Positions 11,651-25,656 of a stretch of 64,000 nucleotides of DNA are shown here, in pieces; positions within the stretch are counted from its first letter, which is position 1, and every line of letters begins with the position of its first letter. The translations under genes were made by a program, and so were the position numbers. The stretch is taken from contig OZ316891.1 of assembly GCA_973895155.1 (NCBI GenBank), forward strand, positions 29,822,001 to 29,886,000, read 5' to 3'. Source of the stretch: Marsupella aquatica. Its lineage: Eukaryota; Marchantiophyta. The notes beneath the pieces are model-generated. The model was not told the DNA's origin. It made no database searches and saw nothing but the letters and a program-made list of their open reading frames with translations.

Positions 11651-13979
11651 AACAATGTACTACTCACGCCTGACATTTATCCATATAGCCAGATCTGGCA
11701 TAGGCGGGCAGCTACTTAGGGCTAATCAATTTTAATCAGCATGAATAGCCTTGAGATTGCCTTTTATCTGCATTTATACAAGTTTGGATATATTTTTTAT
11801 GTTTACATTTTCTCAACGTGTCCTTTGATGTGCAATCTGTTATGTGACAAAGTGGGACTTTTTGGAGATAAATTACTCCATGTTTAGATGGTTCAAAGTA
11901 GGTCAAAATTATAAATCAACCAAAAACTGGTCACACTTCACTTTTGTTCAGAAGCCCTGAGTAGTTTGGGCAACAGTTGCCACTTTAGGAAGTGCATTTA
12001 GTTTTTGTGACAGACTCCCTCAGTACTTTAGCATGAGCAGCAACTTAACCATTGGGTGAAACTAACTAAAACAGGCTGCAAACTTATCGCATTTGAGTTA
12101 AAATTGTAAAAGGTGTCATCCGAGTCTTTCTACATGTTCTGCCAAAATGCATCCCAGCTTTGCCAATCCATCTGGGCTTCTCAACCAACCTACCAGTCCA
12201 GCCAAGTGTAATGTTAAAGGTAATATGATTCTCCTGGATTGAATGCAAACCCCATGGACTGTGACACCTTTTACTTCTTGACACATTGAAACCCTTCTCG
12301 TTCTGCAAAAGTTTTTTACACCAATTTTTCCCTTGAATATCTCCCTTGATATCCAAGGGAATTGACGACTTCAAAATATCTTTCCATGTATTCTAACATC
12401 TCTAGGTTTTTTGGGATTGAGAGAGATGTCCACACTTCGTGCTTCCAAAAGTTTTTGAGAAGCTAACTTTGACATTCAATAACTCCCTGCATATCCAGTA
12501 GAATTAGTTGCTCTGATATATTACAAGAGGCTTGTGAGTAGCTTTCCATTGGACCTCCTATTGTTGTTTCAGTGAGAATTGAAAGACAAAGATGTTTGTC
12601 TCCTTTTCGTGTCACATTCCATCTCTTTGTGTAATATTTAGAAACAAGTCTTTCCAGGGGATCCATCCCACTTGCAAAGTTCATATTAGACTTTTGGCAA
12701 TCATGGATGACCATCCCAGCTTCAAAAAGGGTCTGGCTCTGTTTTTGGGAGGAGTCCAAAAGTGAGGTTTCTGTGACAAAGTTGTTTAGGGTCACCCTAA
12801 ATGTGACTGCCCTGTGGAATAAGGCGTCAAGTGGTGCCTTTGAAAATGCCCTAAGTACTCAAAAATTTGCATTGTGACAATTTTCTGAAGTGCCGCTTGA
12901 ATCCAAGATAAGGGAGCGATGGAGTGACCTACAGTTTTTATCACACCTTCCAGCTCACTGATTGGGCTGAGGTTGTAGCTTCAAGGCAAAGAAGCTCCAT
13001 CCTAACATTGTTGAGCTGTTGAGACAACATATGTGGCATTCAGATGAGGGTCAATTTCACTACACAGATCCACAAAGATTGATTCTAAATCTTTGCCTGT
13101 GTAATTGCTAAGCAGGTAGCTGCACAGGTCACAGCTGGAGAGTTTGAGCACCTGTGGCCTATGCTAAGAAACACTGAGATTAAATTGAAACAGCCTGCAA
13201 ATGGCCAGGAGACCATTCACAGGTCACATTTGAGTTGGAAGGGTAAAAGTGCTATCTGAGTCTATTTCCACAGTCTGAGAAAGTTCATTTGAGCTTTGTC
13301 AATCCATCCTGGCTTGACAGAAAATGTTTCAGTCCATTCAAGCTTCAATTTCCCTTGACATGGATGATCCCAAATATACATCGCCCATGTGAATATTTAA
13401 AAAACCTTTACAATTACTCTGGTGTTGTGATTTGGCCCAATGCCCAGCAACACTGCTGTAACCTTTGTGGCAATTTGGATTTGGATACCCGCAGCCCGGT
13501 GATGGATGGTGTCTTGCTGACTGGGCAGTAATGCTCAGGACCACTCTCACAAAACTTGCAACCCAGATGGACCAGGTTGTTGATGAAGATTTAAGTATGG
13601 ACTTTTTTGAGAGAATAGTGTTATCTGAGTGTAAAAAGGTTTTCTGCACTCCATCTGGTTGGGCTTATCCACCTACTGTAGGCATTTTGAGAGCGTTGAG
13701 GTCCATGGGGCTTCATTTTCCCTCCCTAACACAAAGGCATATTGATCACTCTAGCAAATAATAAGAAAGACCTTAAAAATTATGAATACCCTGCTGCCCA
13801 TGAGATGAGATTCCAGCTCTTTAAAAGGTCGTAGTCTCTTTTGGACCACAACTAGCTTGATTTTCTCTCGTCCATTAGCCAGAATCGGTTCAATCTAGGG
13901 AAATATATCGGTCAAAAACGTTTTTTTCTCGAAAATTGTCTTGTTATATCTTCTCCTTGACACAAGGGGACATTCGGCA
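11651..13979. other. Intergenic DNA with diverged internal duplication, no gene
   Basis: About 12072-12185 and 13185-13318 are diverged direct copies (shared strings include CATTTGAGTT, TCTGAGTC-like text and TTTGTCAATCCATC). The open frames here are short and unrecognised. Probably remnant transposable-element sequence. Confidence 0.4.
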
Positions 13980-14420
13980 GACTGGGGAAAAACACCTTTA
14001 CATTTCGGCTGCTTCGTGGCAATTCGGAATTATTAGGCTACCTCGTGGCAATTCGAATTTCGGGACGCGCAGCCCCGGTGACGGCTGTCGAGCCGGTGAC
14101 AGGTGACAAAGGACTGACTAGACAAGGCAGCCAAACGGAGAATTGTTTTGTGGCGAAAGGCCGACATAAAACAAAATTGGGGGCCGTGGGGCGTGGCGTG
14201 GGAGGCTACACCAAGGCGGAATAGGAGAATAGCGGAGGCTGATGAGTGGGAGTGGGGGTTGCCGGGGTTACCAATGGGGTTAGAACCGAGGCCGGTTCGG
14301 TGGCGGCGAACTCGAGCACTGGCGGGGCGTCGCGTCCAGAGTAGAGTGAGGGGCAGGATCGGGAGGGACGGGCCGCGAACGGTAAAGGACAAGAGCAGCC
14401 GCGCTCACAAGGGACCTCGC
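13980..14420. other. GC-rich island without recognised coding function
   Basis: This is markedly more GC-rich than its surroundings, with 119-codon open frames on both strands that I do not recognise. The string CTTCGTGGCAATTCG and the related CCTCGTGGCAATTCG occur at about 14011 and 14041. It may be a piece of a GC-rich repeat. Confidence 0.3.
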
Positions 14421-14499
14421 CACTTATTCTACGGTACTGCTTTCATGCAAACTTTGACTTCAGTCTTTGATCACCATAATTCTTACAGTAACGTAACAT

Positions 14500-17230
14500 T
14501 TAAATAAGGTTTTTCTGAGGGGGTCAATAATGCTTTTGAAGCAGAGTCAAATGTTGTCGTGTAGCAATGCCCTGTAGTCTGACAATCCATACAGTAAACA
14601 GCAGTTGGATAAGGGTTTCTTGAGGGGGTCAATAAGGTACTGCGTTTTACTGGCTGAGAATGATTTTGAAACAAGTTAATTAAGTGATTCTACTTACTTT
14701 TGGGGCAGGGGAATTGAGTGTAAATTAATGCTGTGGATGGACCTGAACATTTGACTTCTGGACTTGAGTAGACTAATCACCTTTTGACACTAAAAAGAAT
14801 CTGCATTATGTACAAGGGAAATGTGCTATCTAGTGAATACAATGTTTCTATGGAGTCTATGCAGGTTGCAATAGTGTATCTTGTCAAAACCTTATGATCG
14901 ATGGGAGCTTCAGAAAAGGGTCTATCCAAAGGTTATTTTGTTGTCATTTTTTATTTTATTTTTTGGTTTTTTTATTTTTTTTTGGGGGGGGGAGGGAAAA
15001 GTAAGTAAAGTATCTTCTACCATGTAGATAAAATAGTTTTGGCATGAAACAAAGGAAGAGAAGTGTCCAGCAAATGATGTGTTCCCTACACACCTGTGCA
15101 GCTGCTCCCCCCCCCCCCACACACACACACACATACACACACACAAAACAAAAAAGATGAAGAAGAATTGTGGCACAAAGCTTGTATCAAAATGTTGTGG
15201 AACATGGGTTTCATAGTGAGCCTAGGTTCTGACAACCAGTTCCGATGAACTTTTCCAATCGTTTGCTTAAATTTAAAGATGGTCAATCGGAGTTGTACTG
15301 CAGCATATGAGGAGCGCTTTACATGCACTAGGTAGGAGTGTTCTTCTTTGTCCTATATATGATATGCAGTCGCACCCATTCAAATGTTTGAACAGGCCAT
15401 GCGCACGAACTTGGGGCACAACCTGACAAAATCATCGCATATCGTAGTCACCTGCTAGTGGGCCCCTATTTTGCTGATGTGGTGATGCTTTTAATCAAAA
15501 GCTTAGACCAGCTCTTGAGGTGGTCTAAAGAATGGACCATGTGGTCTGCTCTTGTTCAGGATCTTGCTTTGATTTCGTCTAGACCTTGCATGTTATGGCT
15601 CGGGCAGTTTAACTTTAGTATACTCTATGGTGACCCCTAAGATTCTTGTTTGAATGTGATGGTCCATCCAAGCTTCTTCTCCAGAATTTCTTTCCTCATT
15701 TTATGATTACAATTGTTAGAAACACTGATATCTCCTTATTTCAAAGAAACTTGGGAATGTTCTGGAAATGTTGGGAGCTTTCTCCCAAAGTAATTCTGCA
15801 GGATTTGCACATTAAGCACGGGTTTACTCTTGACTCAAAATTTTCATTTCAGACAACAAGTGACAGGTAATTAATTTCCATACATATCAAAAGACCTATA
15901 CATTTTGCTTAACATGAAATTGACAGGTCACTTGTACAAGAAATCTCCCAATCTACTCAGACCCGAGTGGTTCCCAAAAATGCTCTTGTGAACAGTGTAG
16001 TTCTGGACAAAGTTTAATTAAACTACCTCTTGAGATGGTATTTTTAAAGGACCACTCAGTCTCTTCTCATTCTGGCAGTACACAATTAAATGCACTACCT
16101 GACAATCTTGAGTCTGTCTAGATGGACATGTAAATGAGGTATGGTAAAACACAAGTGATCAGTCAATTTTTGCCCATCCATTCTTGGAAAGTCAGCCTGC
16201 TGTCTTTCAATTCAGGGTACAGCAATGTTTGGCCTGCCTTCAGGAATCAGTACACTAGTTTGGTGGTGTTCGCACCCTGGCCATGATAGATGACTTTTAC
16301 TGAATGAACGTTGCTGCACAACAGCTGGGTTACTTAGGTTCTCCTGGGAGACTCAAAGGACTCGTGAGGCACCCTCTTGTTTCCTTTTGAAGCTGAGCAA
16401 TCTGGTTGGAAAGAGCCAGCCCTCTCAAAGCAAATCAAAAATTTGATCACCACTAAAGAAATTGGGTATTATTCTGAGTGGGTCAGATGGATTAGCTAAA
16501 CAGCAGTATCAAAAACAACTAAGGGAATAATTAGTCTTCTGTTATACTTTTCTAACTCACATGTTGTCATCATGACCAACATAGAAAGCTTAATTATGCA
16601 TGCCTGGAAAACACAATTCAACCAGCATGGCATTGCAAACAATCAAGGAAACACCCTGAGTGTCCAAAGCCTCTCCACAATGGGAAAATCCACAAAAGAA
16701 ATCCATCACTATTTCTTTTGTGGGTCCAAAATTTATCCCTCTATTGTGAAGGAATGAAGATGACACAGTGCTAGCTAAAAGCTTCCAACTACACTTGTTC
16801 ACAAGAAAACACATCATCATATTCACACAATAAACCTTGAATTTTCAAATTTCACCCGTACACATTCAATCTGGTATTGAGAACTTATAAAACAAGGTCT
16901 CTTTTTATAAAGCTTACTGAAAGGAACTGGTATTGGTCATATCCCCAAATATTCAAAATTGAAGCTACGAACTTTAAATAATAGGAATTCTCACCAATGG
17001 GGGTCTTGGGAGTGTGATGGACCGAACATTTAAAAAGGGGGCCTAAATTTGTAGAAAGAAGGACCAATGTTGGGAAAATGCCAAGCAGTCCAATCAAATT
17101 AATGTGTGGGACACGGTTCAAAACTTTTGGTCTAGGGTGTAATTCACTATTTAGTCTACCCCTGCAAAGGGGCCATCTAGTTTTGGATTTCCGTGGATAT
17201 CCACGTTTTAAGAATGGAACGACGACTTGT
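14500..17230. other. Intergenic DNA, low-complexity tracts
   Basis: No gene was recognised. A 25-nt phrase around GAGGGGGTCAATAA is repeated at about 14507-14531 and 14610-14635. T-rich and G-run low complexity occupies 14945-14998. A C-run followed by an imperfect (CA)n microsatellite spans about 15106-15145. Confidence 0.5.
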
Positions 17231-17240
17231 TTGGTTTTGG
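17231..17240 (+). repeat. Target-site duplication, left (TTGGTTTTGG)
   Basis: This 10-bp string abuts the left end of the 17241-17616 element and is repeated perfectly at 17617-17626. Confidence 0.85.
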
Positions 17241-17616
17241 GAACTTAAAGCCGGGATAGACACAAACGTTTGTAGGGACAACCCGGATGGACACAGCCTG
17301 TTGACACTGTAACACCAATCCTTAACAACACACAAAATGGATTACAGGTGTCTTATGAACGGAAGCTAACCAAGATTTAGACATTATGTTAAGTACGTTT
17401 AACCTCCTCCGTTGCTCCTGCCTGGACAGACTACGGGAAGAAACAACCAAAAACTTCCTGCTCCCGGTCAAACAGCTCCTTACAGGTCACCATTGGAGCA
17501 CAAGTGAAAAATGTGTTATACAAGCACAATCTTAGGTTTGTTCTGTGTCCATCCAGGTTGTGTTTGTCCATGGGAGCTTTTTCTCAAACATTTGTGTCTA
17601 TCCTGGCTTTAAGTTC
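17241..17616. mobile_element. 376-bp non-autonomous inverted-repeat transposon with 10-bp TSD (MULE-type MITE)
   Basis: The left terminus GAACTTAAAGCCGGGATAGA is matched on the complement of the right terminus by GAACTTAAAGCCAGGATAGA, and similarity continues inward through ACACAAA and later through the complement of GTGTCCATCC. The element is bounded on both sides by TTGGTTTTGG. A 10-bp duplication and long inverted repeats fit the Mutator-like superfamily. There is no coding capacity, so it would have needed a transposase in trans. Its ends do not resemble the GGGGGTAT ends of the large element at 45.3 kb, so it is probably not a derivative of that element. Confidence 0.85.
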
Positions 17617-17626
17617 TTGGTTTTGG
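17617..17626 (+). repeat. Target-site duplication, right (TTGGTTTTGG)
   Basis: Perfect copy of the 10-bp string at 17231-17240, directly abutting the right terminus of the element. Confidence 0.85.
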
Positions 17627-17889
17627 TCTCATTGATTGTGCCGCATCCCTTCCAAAAGTAAGTGCATAGACGATTATAAGCCTCCATGCTGTCCCGTGTC
17701 TTGCACTACCCTTATCCAATATTAAAGGCTTGGACATCTCTGTAGCTTACCCCAATGCCATCTTCAAGAGACCTCATTTGGGGAGATATTGCTGGAAGCA
17801 CACGTGCTAAGTCTCACTTTCACGTGCTTACAAGGATTTTACAGACTTAGTTTATCTTCCTTGTTTGTTTGCTAGTGTATGTAATTCTA

Positions 17890-17972
17890 ACTTTTCCTAC
17901 TTCCTTCCAAATTTCTTGTATCGAAAGATATCCATTCCTGAATTTGAATCACACAGGAAGGAAGTAGGAAAG
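17890..17972. repeat. Inverted repeat with ~17-bp arms
   Basis: TTTTCCTACTTCCTTCC in the left arm (17890-17908) is complementary to GGAAGGAAGTAGGAAA in the right arm (17956-17972), with about 47 nt between. It could be the core of a small hairpin element or a chance foldback. Confidence 0.55.
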
Positions 17973-18039
17973 GAATCTAATTTGGAAATTTTAAGTATCC
18001 TGTGTAGATTTTAAGAATTGAAATCTACAGGTGCATGCT

Positions 18040-18141
18040 TTAAGGTCCATCACCCATGAGGCCCCTGGAGGTTTTGGGTACATTGATTCAAGGTCCATCA
18101 CTAGCCTGGATCACTCATGGGGTCCACTAAGAATATCTCTC
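18040..18141. repeat. Family A MITE-like fragment (right end)
   Basis: The stretch through TTTTGGGTACATTGATT, GGATCACTCATGGG and GGTCCACTAAGAATATCTCT matches the interior and right end of the copy at 29764-29943. The left terminus is missing. Confidence 0.5.
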
Positions 18142-18149
18142 AAGGAAAA

Positions 18150-21100
18150 GTGTGTTTTGAACTATGAAGGTCATGGAGACGTATTTTTGGTAACTTTTCT
18201 AGTTTTTACTTTTTTTTTGCATCGAGTCAAGAATATGTTTCTGGGTAAAACACATGAAAATTTGCCAACACCAAGGCATGAAGGAAGAGGCCGGCAGAAT
18301 AAACCCCACAAATACTCCTGATTGTTCTCAATTAGTTCTCTTCATTCTAAGTTTTTGGGGTTTGGATTTGCCCTTTCTTTCAAGTTTTTGTGTCTCGTCT
18401 CCCTGGACCTCTTTTTGCTTTTACACCCTTTGGCCCTTTTCAGTAATTTGGTCCTTTGGTTTCTCTGGACACGTTCACCTAAATTCCTCTATCCTCTGAT
18501 CCACATGTCCTCACATCGCCCCTCGGCGTTCGTCTGAGCACTTCTCGACCCTCGAATCCTCCTCTCCTTTCGGGCGTTCCCTCTCGCTTTTTAGCAATCA
18601 ACTTGGTTGAAAAAGCTCGTGACAGTGCGGTTCTTGGCAAGTTCTCAGTGGACGAAGTCCATCCATGGCCTAAGTTGTCCCGTTGTTGAATCACCCATGG
18701 ACGACCCACCGCGTCTTCAGCAGGATTTTGTGATTTGGATCATGGTCTGGAATTCTGGATGACTGGCTGGCTCGCTGATTCATTCAATCAACCCCATTCC
18801 TGGCTTGCACATTGTCTCTTGCCTGGCTGCTCCGCGTCTTCTGGAAGATCTTGTGTGATGAATCGCTCCGTTGTATCCATTCCATTCGACAAGGAATCTC
18901 GAGTCAAATCGCTCGTCAAGGAGCCGTTCGTTCCATCGATTGACGGCTTCGATCCAGTTTCAGGGAATCCACAAACCAAATCCGGAAGTCTTTTGCAGCA
19001 GCACAGTCATATTGTAATATTGAGGTACTTCTTGTGGCAGTACTGGCAGCAGTAGTAGTAGAATCAAACGATCAATCATGTCATGCGATACCTGTGGGAG
19101 AGGGGAAGGCGGAGAGCCGTAGGCCCCATATCTTTTACAGCATCGGGAATCTCAATGGAGGGGATGAGAGCCACAGGTTTTTAGCACACGAGCGTACATC
19201 GGTCCAGGAGCTTGCTTTTCTCTTTTTCGAATCTTTCTGTTGCTCCATTTTTCTCCTCCTTCTAGTGCACCATGATGGTCGATTGACCTTCGTCCTCTCT
19301 TTGTTGCCTCACGAGCTTGTTGCTCGCTAAGGTGAGGTGGGTGCAAAGACGGGCTGTCTCAAACCACTATTATCAGTGCGTGTTAAACGTATGTCAAGTC
19401 AATGCACTCAGCAGAACATAAACCAATACACTATATGATCTACAAAACCAAGTGATTTAAACAATAAGTGTCTTGGCTAACATAGATTTAACGCACTATA
19501 CTATTATCCGTGACCATTTCTGGCAAACAGAATGTTGCGGGCTGGGTTGCGGAGGAAGAAAACATGACTCCCACAAAGGTGACCTTCAGCAACTTGAATG
19601 GTCAGTATACCTGCCCCAGCACTAAAACTCCCTATGCGCAAATGTGTTGGTGCTCTTCAAGAGTTGTCGGTGCTCACTCAAAAAAAATAATGATTTTGAG
19701 TTGACCCGTGGGCGTGTATTGTGAACTGTCTCAAATCAAAATCCCCCTGGACTAATATTTCCCAAAACCAGGGTTTGAGTCAGGGTTGCAAACAGAAATT
19801 TCTTACAGCGATTGCTTGGGAACTGGTTTAGAACTTTGTGCAATTGGTGCAGAGGACTGGCCCAAGGTTTGGGAGGACCGAGAATCCTCCTTGACACTCC
19901 CCCCTCCACTTTCTCTTGCATCCATTTCTAGTTTTTTTGTGCTTCCTCCTTATTGTGATTCATTCCCAGATTTTTTTGGCACTGCAAATTTGATAAGATT
20001 ACCACTGAAAAAAGAGTGTGAGTGGTTATTATAGTTTTAATTATAACTTTGAACCCAGACTTTACTCATGAATTGGATGCTCAAATGGACACAAAAATCT
20101 GACCTTGTTACTCTCATGGACATAGGAACTTTCCTGGGCAAAGAGGTGGAAATGGGTGTAGTTCAAGAGAGAAAACATATTCTAAACACAAGGAGAACAC
20201 GCTCTACAACCAATATCCAGAACAAGAGATCACAATTGGAGTGTTCAGTGAATTTGATGATGTTCTACAGTCCTTCAAGACAACCGAACTTCTCTCTCAT
20301 GGTTTTGTCTCTGTTTTGGAAGAGTCTTTGATCGTTGGATTTTCCCTTGTTTCTCTCTCATTTATTGGGTCTACTCTTGTCTCAGACTCTCAGGGTTTGG
20401 TATTTTTGTTCTTTGGCAGGACATATAATTCTAGGAGAGAGGGGACAAAGTTGTGAACAAGTCAATAAACATATCTTGATCCATTATGGAGAAAAAACAA
20501 GTCCAACTTCAGCAAAAATCACATTTGACCAAATGCCCTGCCAGATATTGGGCAGTAAGTTACCCTCCGGCTCTTACTCAGGACAACACCCTCATGGGAG
20601 GGACCAGCCATTCATTCCCTCATTTTGGGAACGGGTGGGAATGGCGACATGGCTCCTTTCCCAAGAAGCATTTTCTGTCATAACATATCTGACACATGCA
20701 CGCGAGAGGTTTGATCTAGATTTAAGTGAACCCTCTCAGTCAGGTAATGAGTTGGCTATTTGAATGAGAAAAATCTCAGTTTTTCCTGTTTTTGTGTTGA
20801 ATTGAATACCAAACGTACTCAGTTACCACAACGTATTCCAGGTAAGATTCAGGCAAAAATTAGAAAACATGCCATACATTACACAATACACTACAACCAA
20901 GGATGGAGAAGATACAGTTCAAAGTGATACAGCTACTACGTTAGACCATGGTAACTACAGTAAACAGGGTATATACTTTTCACCTACCTCACCCTTGTGT
21001 AGTAATACTAACTACTGTAATTGGTGGGTATATAATTAGGGTGTGCTCAAACCAGTTGTTTCCCATTTATTTCCCTTGTGGAAAGTTGTCTGCTAACACA

Positions 21101-24100
21101 GGTGGAAGCCCCTCTATTCAAAACATAATTCTACAAAAATATGGCAGTGTGCCAATCCTAGTGTAATGTTTGTGACATTTGCCAAAGATCACAAAGGGAA
21201 AAAAAATTGTTTATTTAGAGTTGTCAAGTGGATCATTCTTTCACATTTCTTTTTTAAAGCCCAAATAGAGCTTTTTATTAGCCTATGCCTGAGTGCTTGC
21301 CCATTGACCTCTTTCATGTAACAACTTATTTTTCATAATAACTATTTTCCTTCGTGACATCTTTTAAGCAATGAACCCCTAAACACAACAATCTCTTTTG
21401 TGAAGCCATCTTCCGTCTCCTTTACACAAAGGTGTCTTTTACCCAAGTACCTCGTTCACTCAACAACTTCTGCTACTGTATGTTTCATGCAACCCACATC
21501 AACAATGCCTTTTCAGCAAGGATGTCTTATGAAATGAAATCTTTAGTGCAACAACATCTTCTACATATGGACATCTTTGCGTAATAATATATTTTATGCC
21601 AGATCATTTTTTGTGCAGTGCACGCGGAAGGAGCTAGTAAAAAAAACAACCAAAGCCACAACTCCCCCATCAGTACCTCTCCATACAGAGTACTTTGATT
21701 CCATGTTCAATGGCACTACAGTACACTTGAAGGGTATGGGTGCACAATGAGACTGACCACGGTACACTCGTACTTTGTGGGTGCACAGTGAACCCCTGAC
21801 CACGGTATGACTGTCGACAGTACAGTACTGGGGACTGTGCTATGAAATGGCCATTGAGATACCATATGGTATTCCACGCCACGGTACCTTATTGGACAAT
21901 GATGTTAGCAGAGTTGATGAAAGAGGAGGGCTGGAATGGGGCACCCTGCTACTGGAGTGGGATGGGTTACAGTAGAGGGTTGCGTGCTGGGTTATTGAAG
22001 AGTGGTGGTCCCCACTTTCCAAGACTTTTTGGGGGGCATTTAATTTTTGTTTGGGAAAGCAATGCTTTACTTGTGAGAGAAAGCTACGAACCACAAGGTT
22101 AGACAAAAAATGGGGATTGGTCACTGCAACCTGACTGGACTGTTTTCAAATGTTATTTTGAACTCAAATTAGTGTCTTTCCTTAGCATGAATGGTCACAT
22201 TTGGGCTGCAAAAGTTACATCTGGGGTTGTATGGTTACATATTGTGGTCCATACCCTCATCTTTCTCCTTTACTCACAGAGTTGTAGTGTACTGCATGCA
22301 ATACATCAAACCAGTGCAAACCCACAATTGGTAACCACAAACTGCAAGAAGATGCCTATTGAGGCTGGAGCAGTTGACAAAGGTTACTAGAAGGTACTCT
22401 TGCTAGAACGTTGCTAAGCCAAGGCACTCATCAAAGACATTGGTGCAAAAATATTATTTTTTCTTTGGGTATAAACATATTGTCCCTGGTTTCTTGGTTT
22501 CAGTACTTTTATGGCTAAGTGAAGGCTGGAGAGTCTGTTTACAAAGACTGCACGGTCAAATAGGTTAACAGATTTCAGGGGTGTCAAATTTCAACCATTT
22601 ACACGGGAGAAAATGCAAAAGCTTGGACAGACTAGGACAGATCCCAAACTTCAGTGCATTTAGATTCACTAGTACATAGACTGAGAGGTATTGACAAGCT
22701 GCCATGGGCCAACAAGTTAAAGACAATTTTATGCATGGTAGCTTCCCACTACCTTTCAGGTTTTCAATCTCGGGGGCCTCATTATATGGATGCCTCCTCA
22801 TCGCCTGCGATGTTTTTTGGCCTTGGACCCCCTAAAATGTAAGATTTTTTTGATTTTTCAACCCCTATAAAGTTGGAATATTCTTGGAATACTCTAAAAA
22901 TTTGGTTAGAAAGGCCCTAATGTTCTTATAAGTCTCAAAATTGAATTTAAAAGACCCTATTGTTCTTTTGCAAAAAATTTTAAGTCTTCCTTTCAAACCA
23001 ATAAAATGACCTTATCTTTCGTCGCACATGATGTGCCATTTTTGTCGAAGTGAAACCCCCAAGTTTTCAATTATGACTATGACAAGCCCAAACAGTCATC
23101 CCGGTGGCTTGGAAGGCCCCTCTTTCATGTTGCTAGTACTTAATTCTAGGGCCTGGTTAGGTTAATTGGAGAAAAGCTTAACCATAGTTAAGGGCTGCTG
23201 AGGTTAGACTAATGGAGAGGGTTTAACCCATAACCTAGCAAACCACAACCTGAGTTTGGATCCAACCTCTAAATAGGTGATTTATAAGCTTGGATGGATC
23301 TCCATCCAAACATATGAACCCTGATTGGATCCCCAGTTCCTCTTGCTATAAAAGAAAGACTTTGTGCACTACATATATCAATATCCGTGCCAATGGGCAA
23401 AAACACGGAACCGGGAGACAGGGTAAATTTGTGTAAATGGGTTTCATATGTATGGTTCAATTAGATCCACAGAAGATTAGAGATCCTATTGTAGCAAGAG
23501 GTTTAATGGAATCGCATCTGAGCTTGTACAGTAGGTCGAGGAAGGTTAATTATAAGTTGTGTATCTTGTGGACAATAACTAAAACGTTTACTTGTTCTTC
23601 CCCTCCCTCTTGTTGTTAGGTGGGGTCAATGGGGTATCAGGGCCCTCCTTTCCACATGGGAAAACACTTGAGGTGGGGACCATGGCATGAGGGAGTGGAG
23701 AGCCGGGAGAGCCACACACATGGTCCGCTTGTAAAAAGCGCTTCGAAACACCCTCTTATGTGGCACTTGACTGGTTTGATGTAAGACTCGTAAGGTGCTT
23801 TTTGGCCTTATTATTGGATGCCATGTGACGACTTTGGACCTATTAAGTTAGGGACTCTATCATTAGGGGCCTTTTGGAGTAATTCACGGTCTTCTCATCA
23901 CGTGAATATATGCCAACGCAATATCCCTCCTCCAGGTGAAGCATGAAAAACAAATCGAAAATTAGACCAAGTTGAGCATTTGAATAGATAAATAAAAGTA
24001 ACTCCAAGTTGAGTTGATGCCAAGCTTCTTGCTACAGACAATGAATTTACTCCACATTACCCGTGCACTCTACAAGAGACTGACCGAGGTATTAATCTCC

Positions 24101-25231
24101 TTGCCGTCCATAGTTATCAGTTGTCGAAAATTACAATTTTTAAGTGCTGGAAGCTAATCTAGGATATCGTTTGCTGAATATGTGATTTAGGCACCGATTT
24201 TATGAGCAGAATATACAAATGGAGTTTTATTTCCTTTGTTAGTTTGATCTAGCCATCGTAACATACTTCATTGGTGTTGGACATTTTTGATATATTTTTA
24301 CAAATTGAATATCAATGATTTATTGCAAGATAAGAAGAGTTTTACACAAAAAGGAGAGGTGAAAGGTCCCTGAAGCACAGCAATCTACTCTCAAGGCCTA
24401 AAAGTACATTTCACAAAGAACTCCAGAGATTGGATGACATGTGAAAGGCGAGCCTTGATGTATATAATAAAGTCTTGTTACATGACATTGTGTAGGCGCC
24501 AAAAAACTAGTAAAGTCTTGTTTACATGACCTTGTGGCTTGTGTACTATAATGCGCCAAAAAAAAAGGGCTTCAGCTAAAGTTCCCTAGGAGTATTTTTT
24601 TTCCTAGGAGTATTAGTGGACATAATACTTTGGTAGCACTACTTTAACACACATAAAAGCCTTAGAGAAATTATTTTTACAAATTTTAGTAAAAGTATAA
24701 CAGAGTCTTCATAGCAAAATCTTGACTCTGAACTCGTCTAAAAAATGCCCTGAAAATTACAAACACAGAAATATCAAGAAGGGCATTAAGGAATATTTTG
24801 GTTTTAGAGCATAGCTTAACCATGATTAAGGGATGCAGAGGATGGACTAGTGAAGAGGGCTTATACCTTGAGTAACATTTGATTGTGTTCATTCTAGAGA
24901 GTACTCTTCAAGAATTGAATTGGAGAGAAAGAAGAAGAACTTTCATGGAGCATATTAACTTGTCAGGCTACAGTGGTCGTAGGCTATGAGGACGTAGTGA
25001 TTTCCTTTCTCAGCTGTGGACATAGCCCATTACAGTCGGCTTTCCACAAATGCAAAACCCATAAGTGCAAAATCTGGATAATTGCAAGGTATATTGTTTA
25101 CCAGATTCATTCTTTTCTTCATAAGTGCACATTCTAGGGGTTCCACCTACAGTTAGTGCAAACCCCCCTTTAGTGCACAGGGTGCTTCCTCCCAGTGCGA
25201 CTTTCTGTTGTTGGGTTGTGGCGAACAATCA
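18150..25231. other. Gene-poor intergenic DNA
   Basis: No open frame here resembles a family I know. Minor structure: GGGTGCACA.TGA and GACCACGGTA are repeated at about 21738-21805. A phrase around AGCTTAACCAT, TTAAGGG and GACTA is shared in diverged form between about 23176-23232 and 24807-24867. AAAGTCTTGTTACATGAC and its close variant AAAGTCTTGTTTACATGAC are repeated around 24469-24530. Confidence 0.45.
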
Positions 25232-25267
25232 TGTAGAGTAGAGTAGAGTAGAGTAGAGTAGAGTAGG
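25232..25267 (+). repeat. (GTAGA)n microsatellite, about 7 units
   Basis: Perfect pentanucleotide run of GTAGA read directly from the sequence. Confidence 0.95.
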
Positions 25268-25622
25268 GGAGGGAGAGCGCAGCCCCCAGAGTACAGCACA
25301 TTTTGAAGGCAGTGCTTGTTCTTTGGGGCCGCTCAGTAAAAATGAAAACTTTTTCTTTGGGAACGGGTCCCATTAAGTAACTTTCTTCCTCCGGTTCCCC
25401 TTCTCCCAAAAAGGATTTTAAAATTCATTCATTCATTCCGCCGTATTAAATAAATATTATTTTCCATTTTTGTCTAAGTCACACCTCACAACTCTTGACT
25501 GTACCTTTGATCCCACGAAATTGGCAGGTGGTCGTCATGATGAACTATACGGGATGACGTTGTCCACTCCTCTGATGAGACAGCAGATCCACTTTTCAAC
25601 TTGCCCCAAAATGTACAGCCAT

Positions 25623-25656
25623 AGGGGCCCATTCAGGGGCCCATTCTGGGGCCCAC
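25623..25656 (+). repeat. 11-bp tandem repeat, 3 units (GGGGCCCATTC)
   Basis: AGGGGCCCATTC, AGGGGCCCATTC and TGGGGCCCA follow one another directly. Confidence 0.9.

Noticed and set aside
14033-14507. Overlapping 119-aa frames on both strands
   Set aside because: High GC removes stop codons on both strands; neither translation resembles a known protein or shows splice context.
15106-15145. CRISPR-like or structured repeat at the CA tract
   Set aside because: It is a simple C-run and (CA)n microsatellite without spacers.
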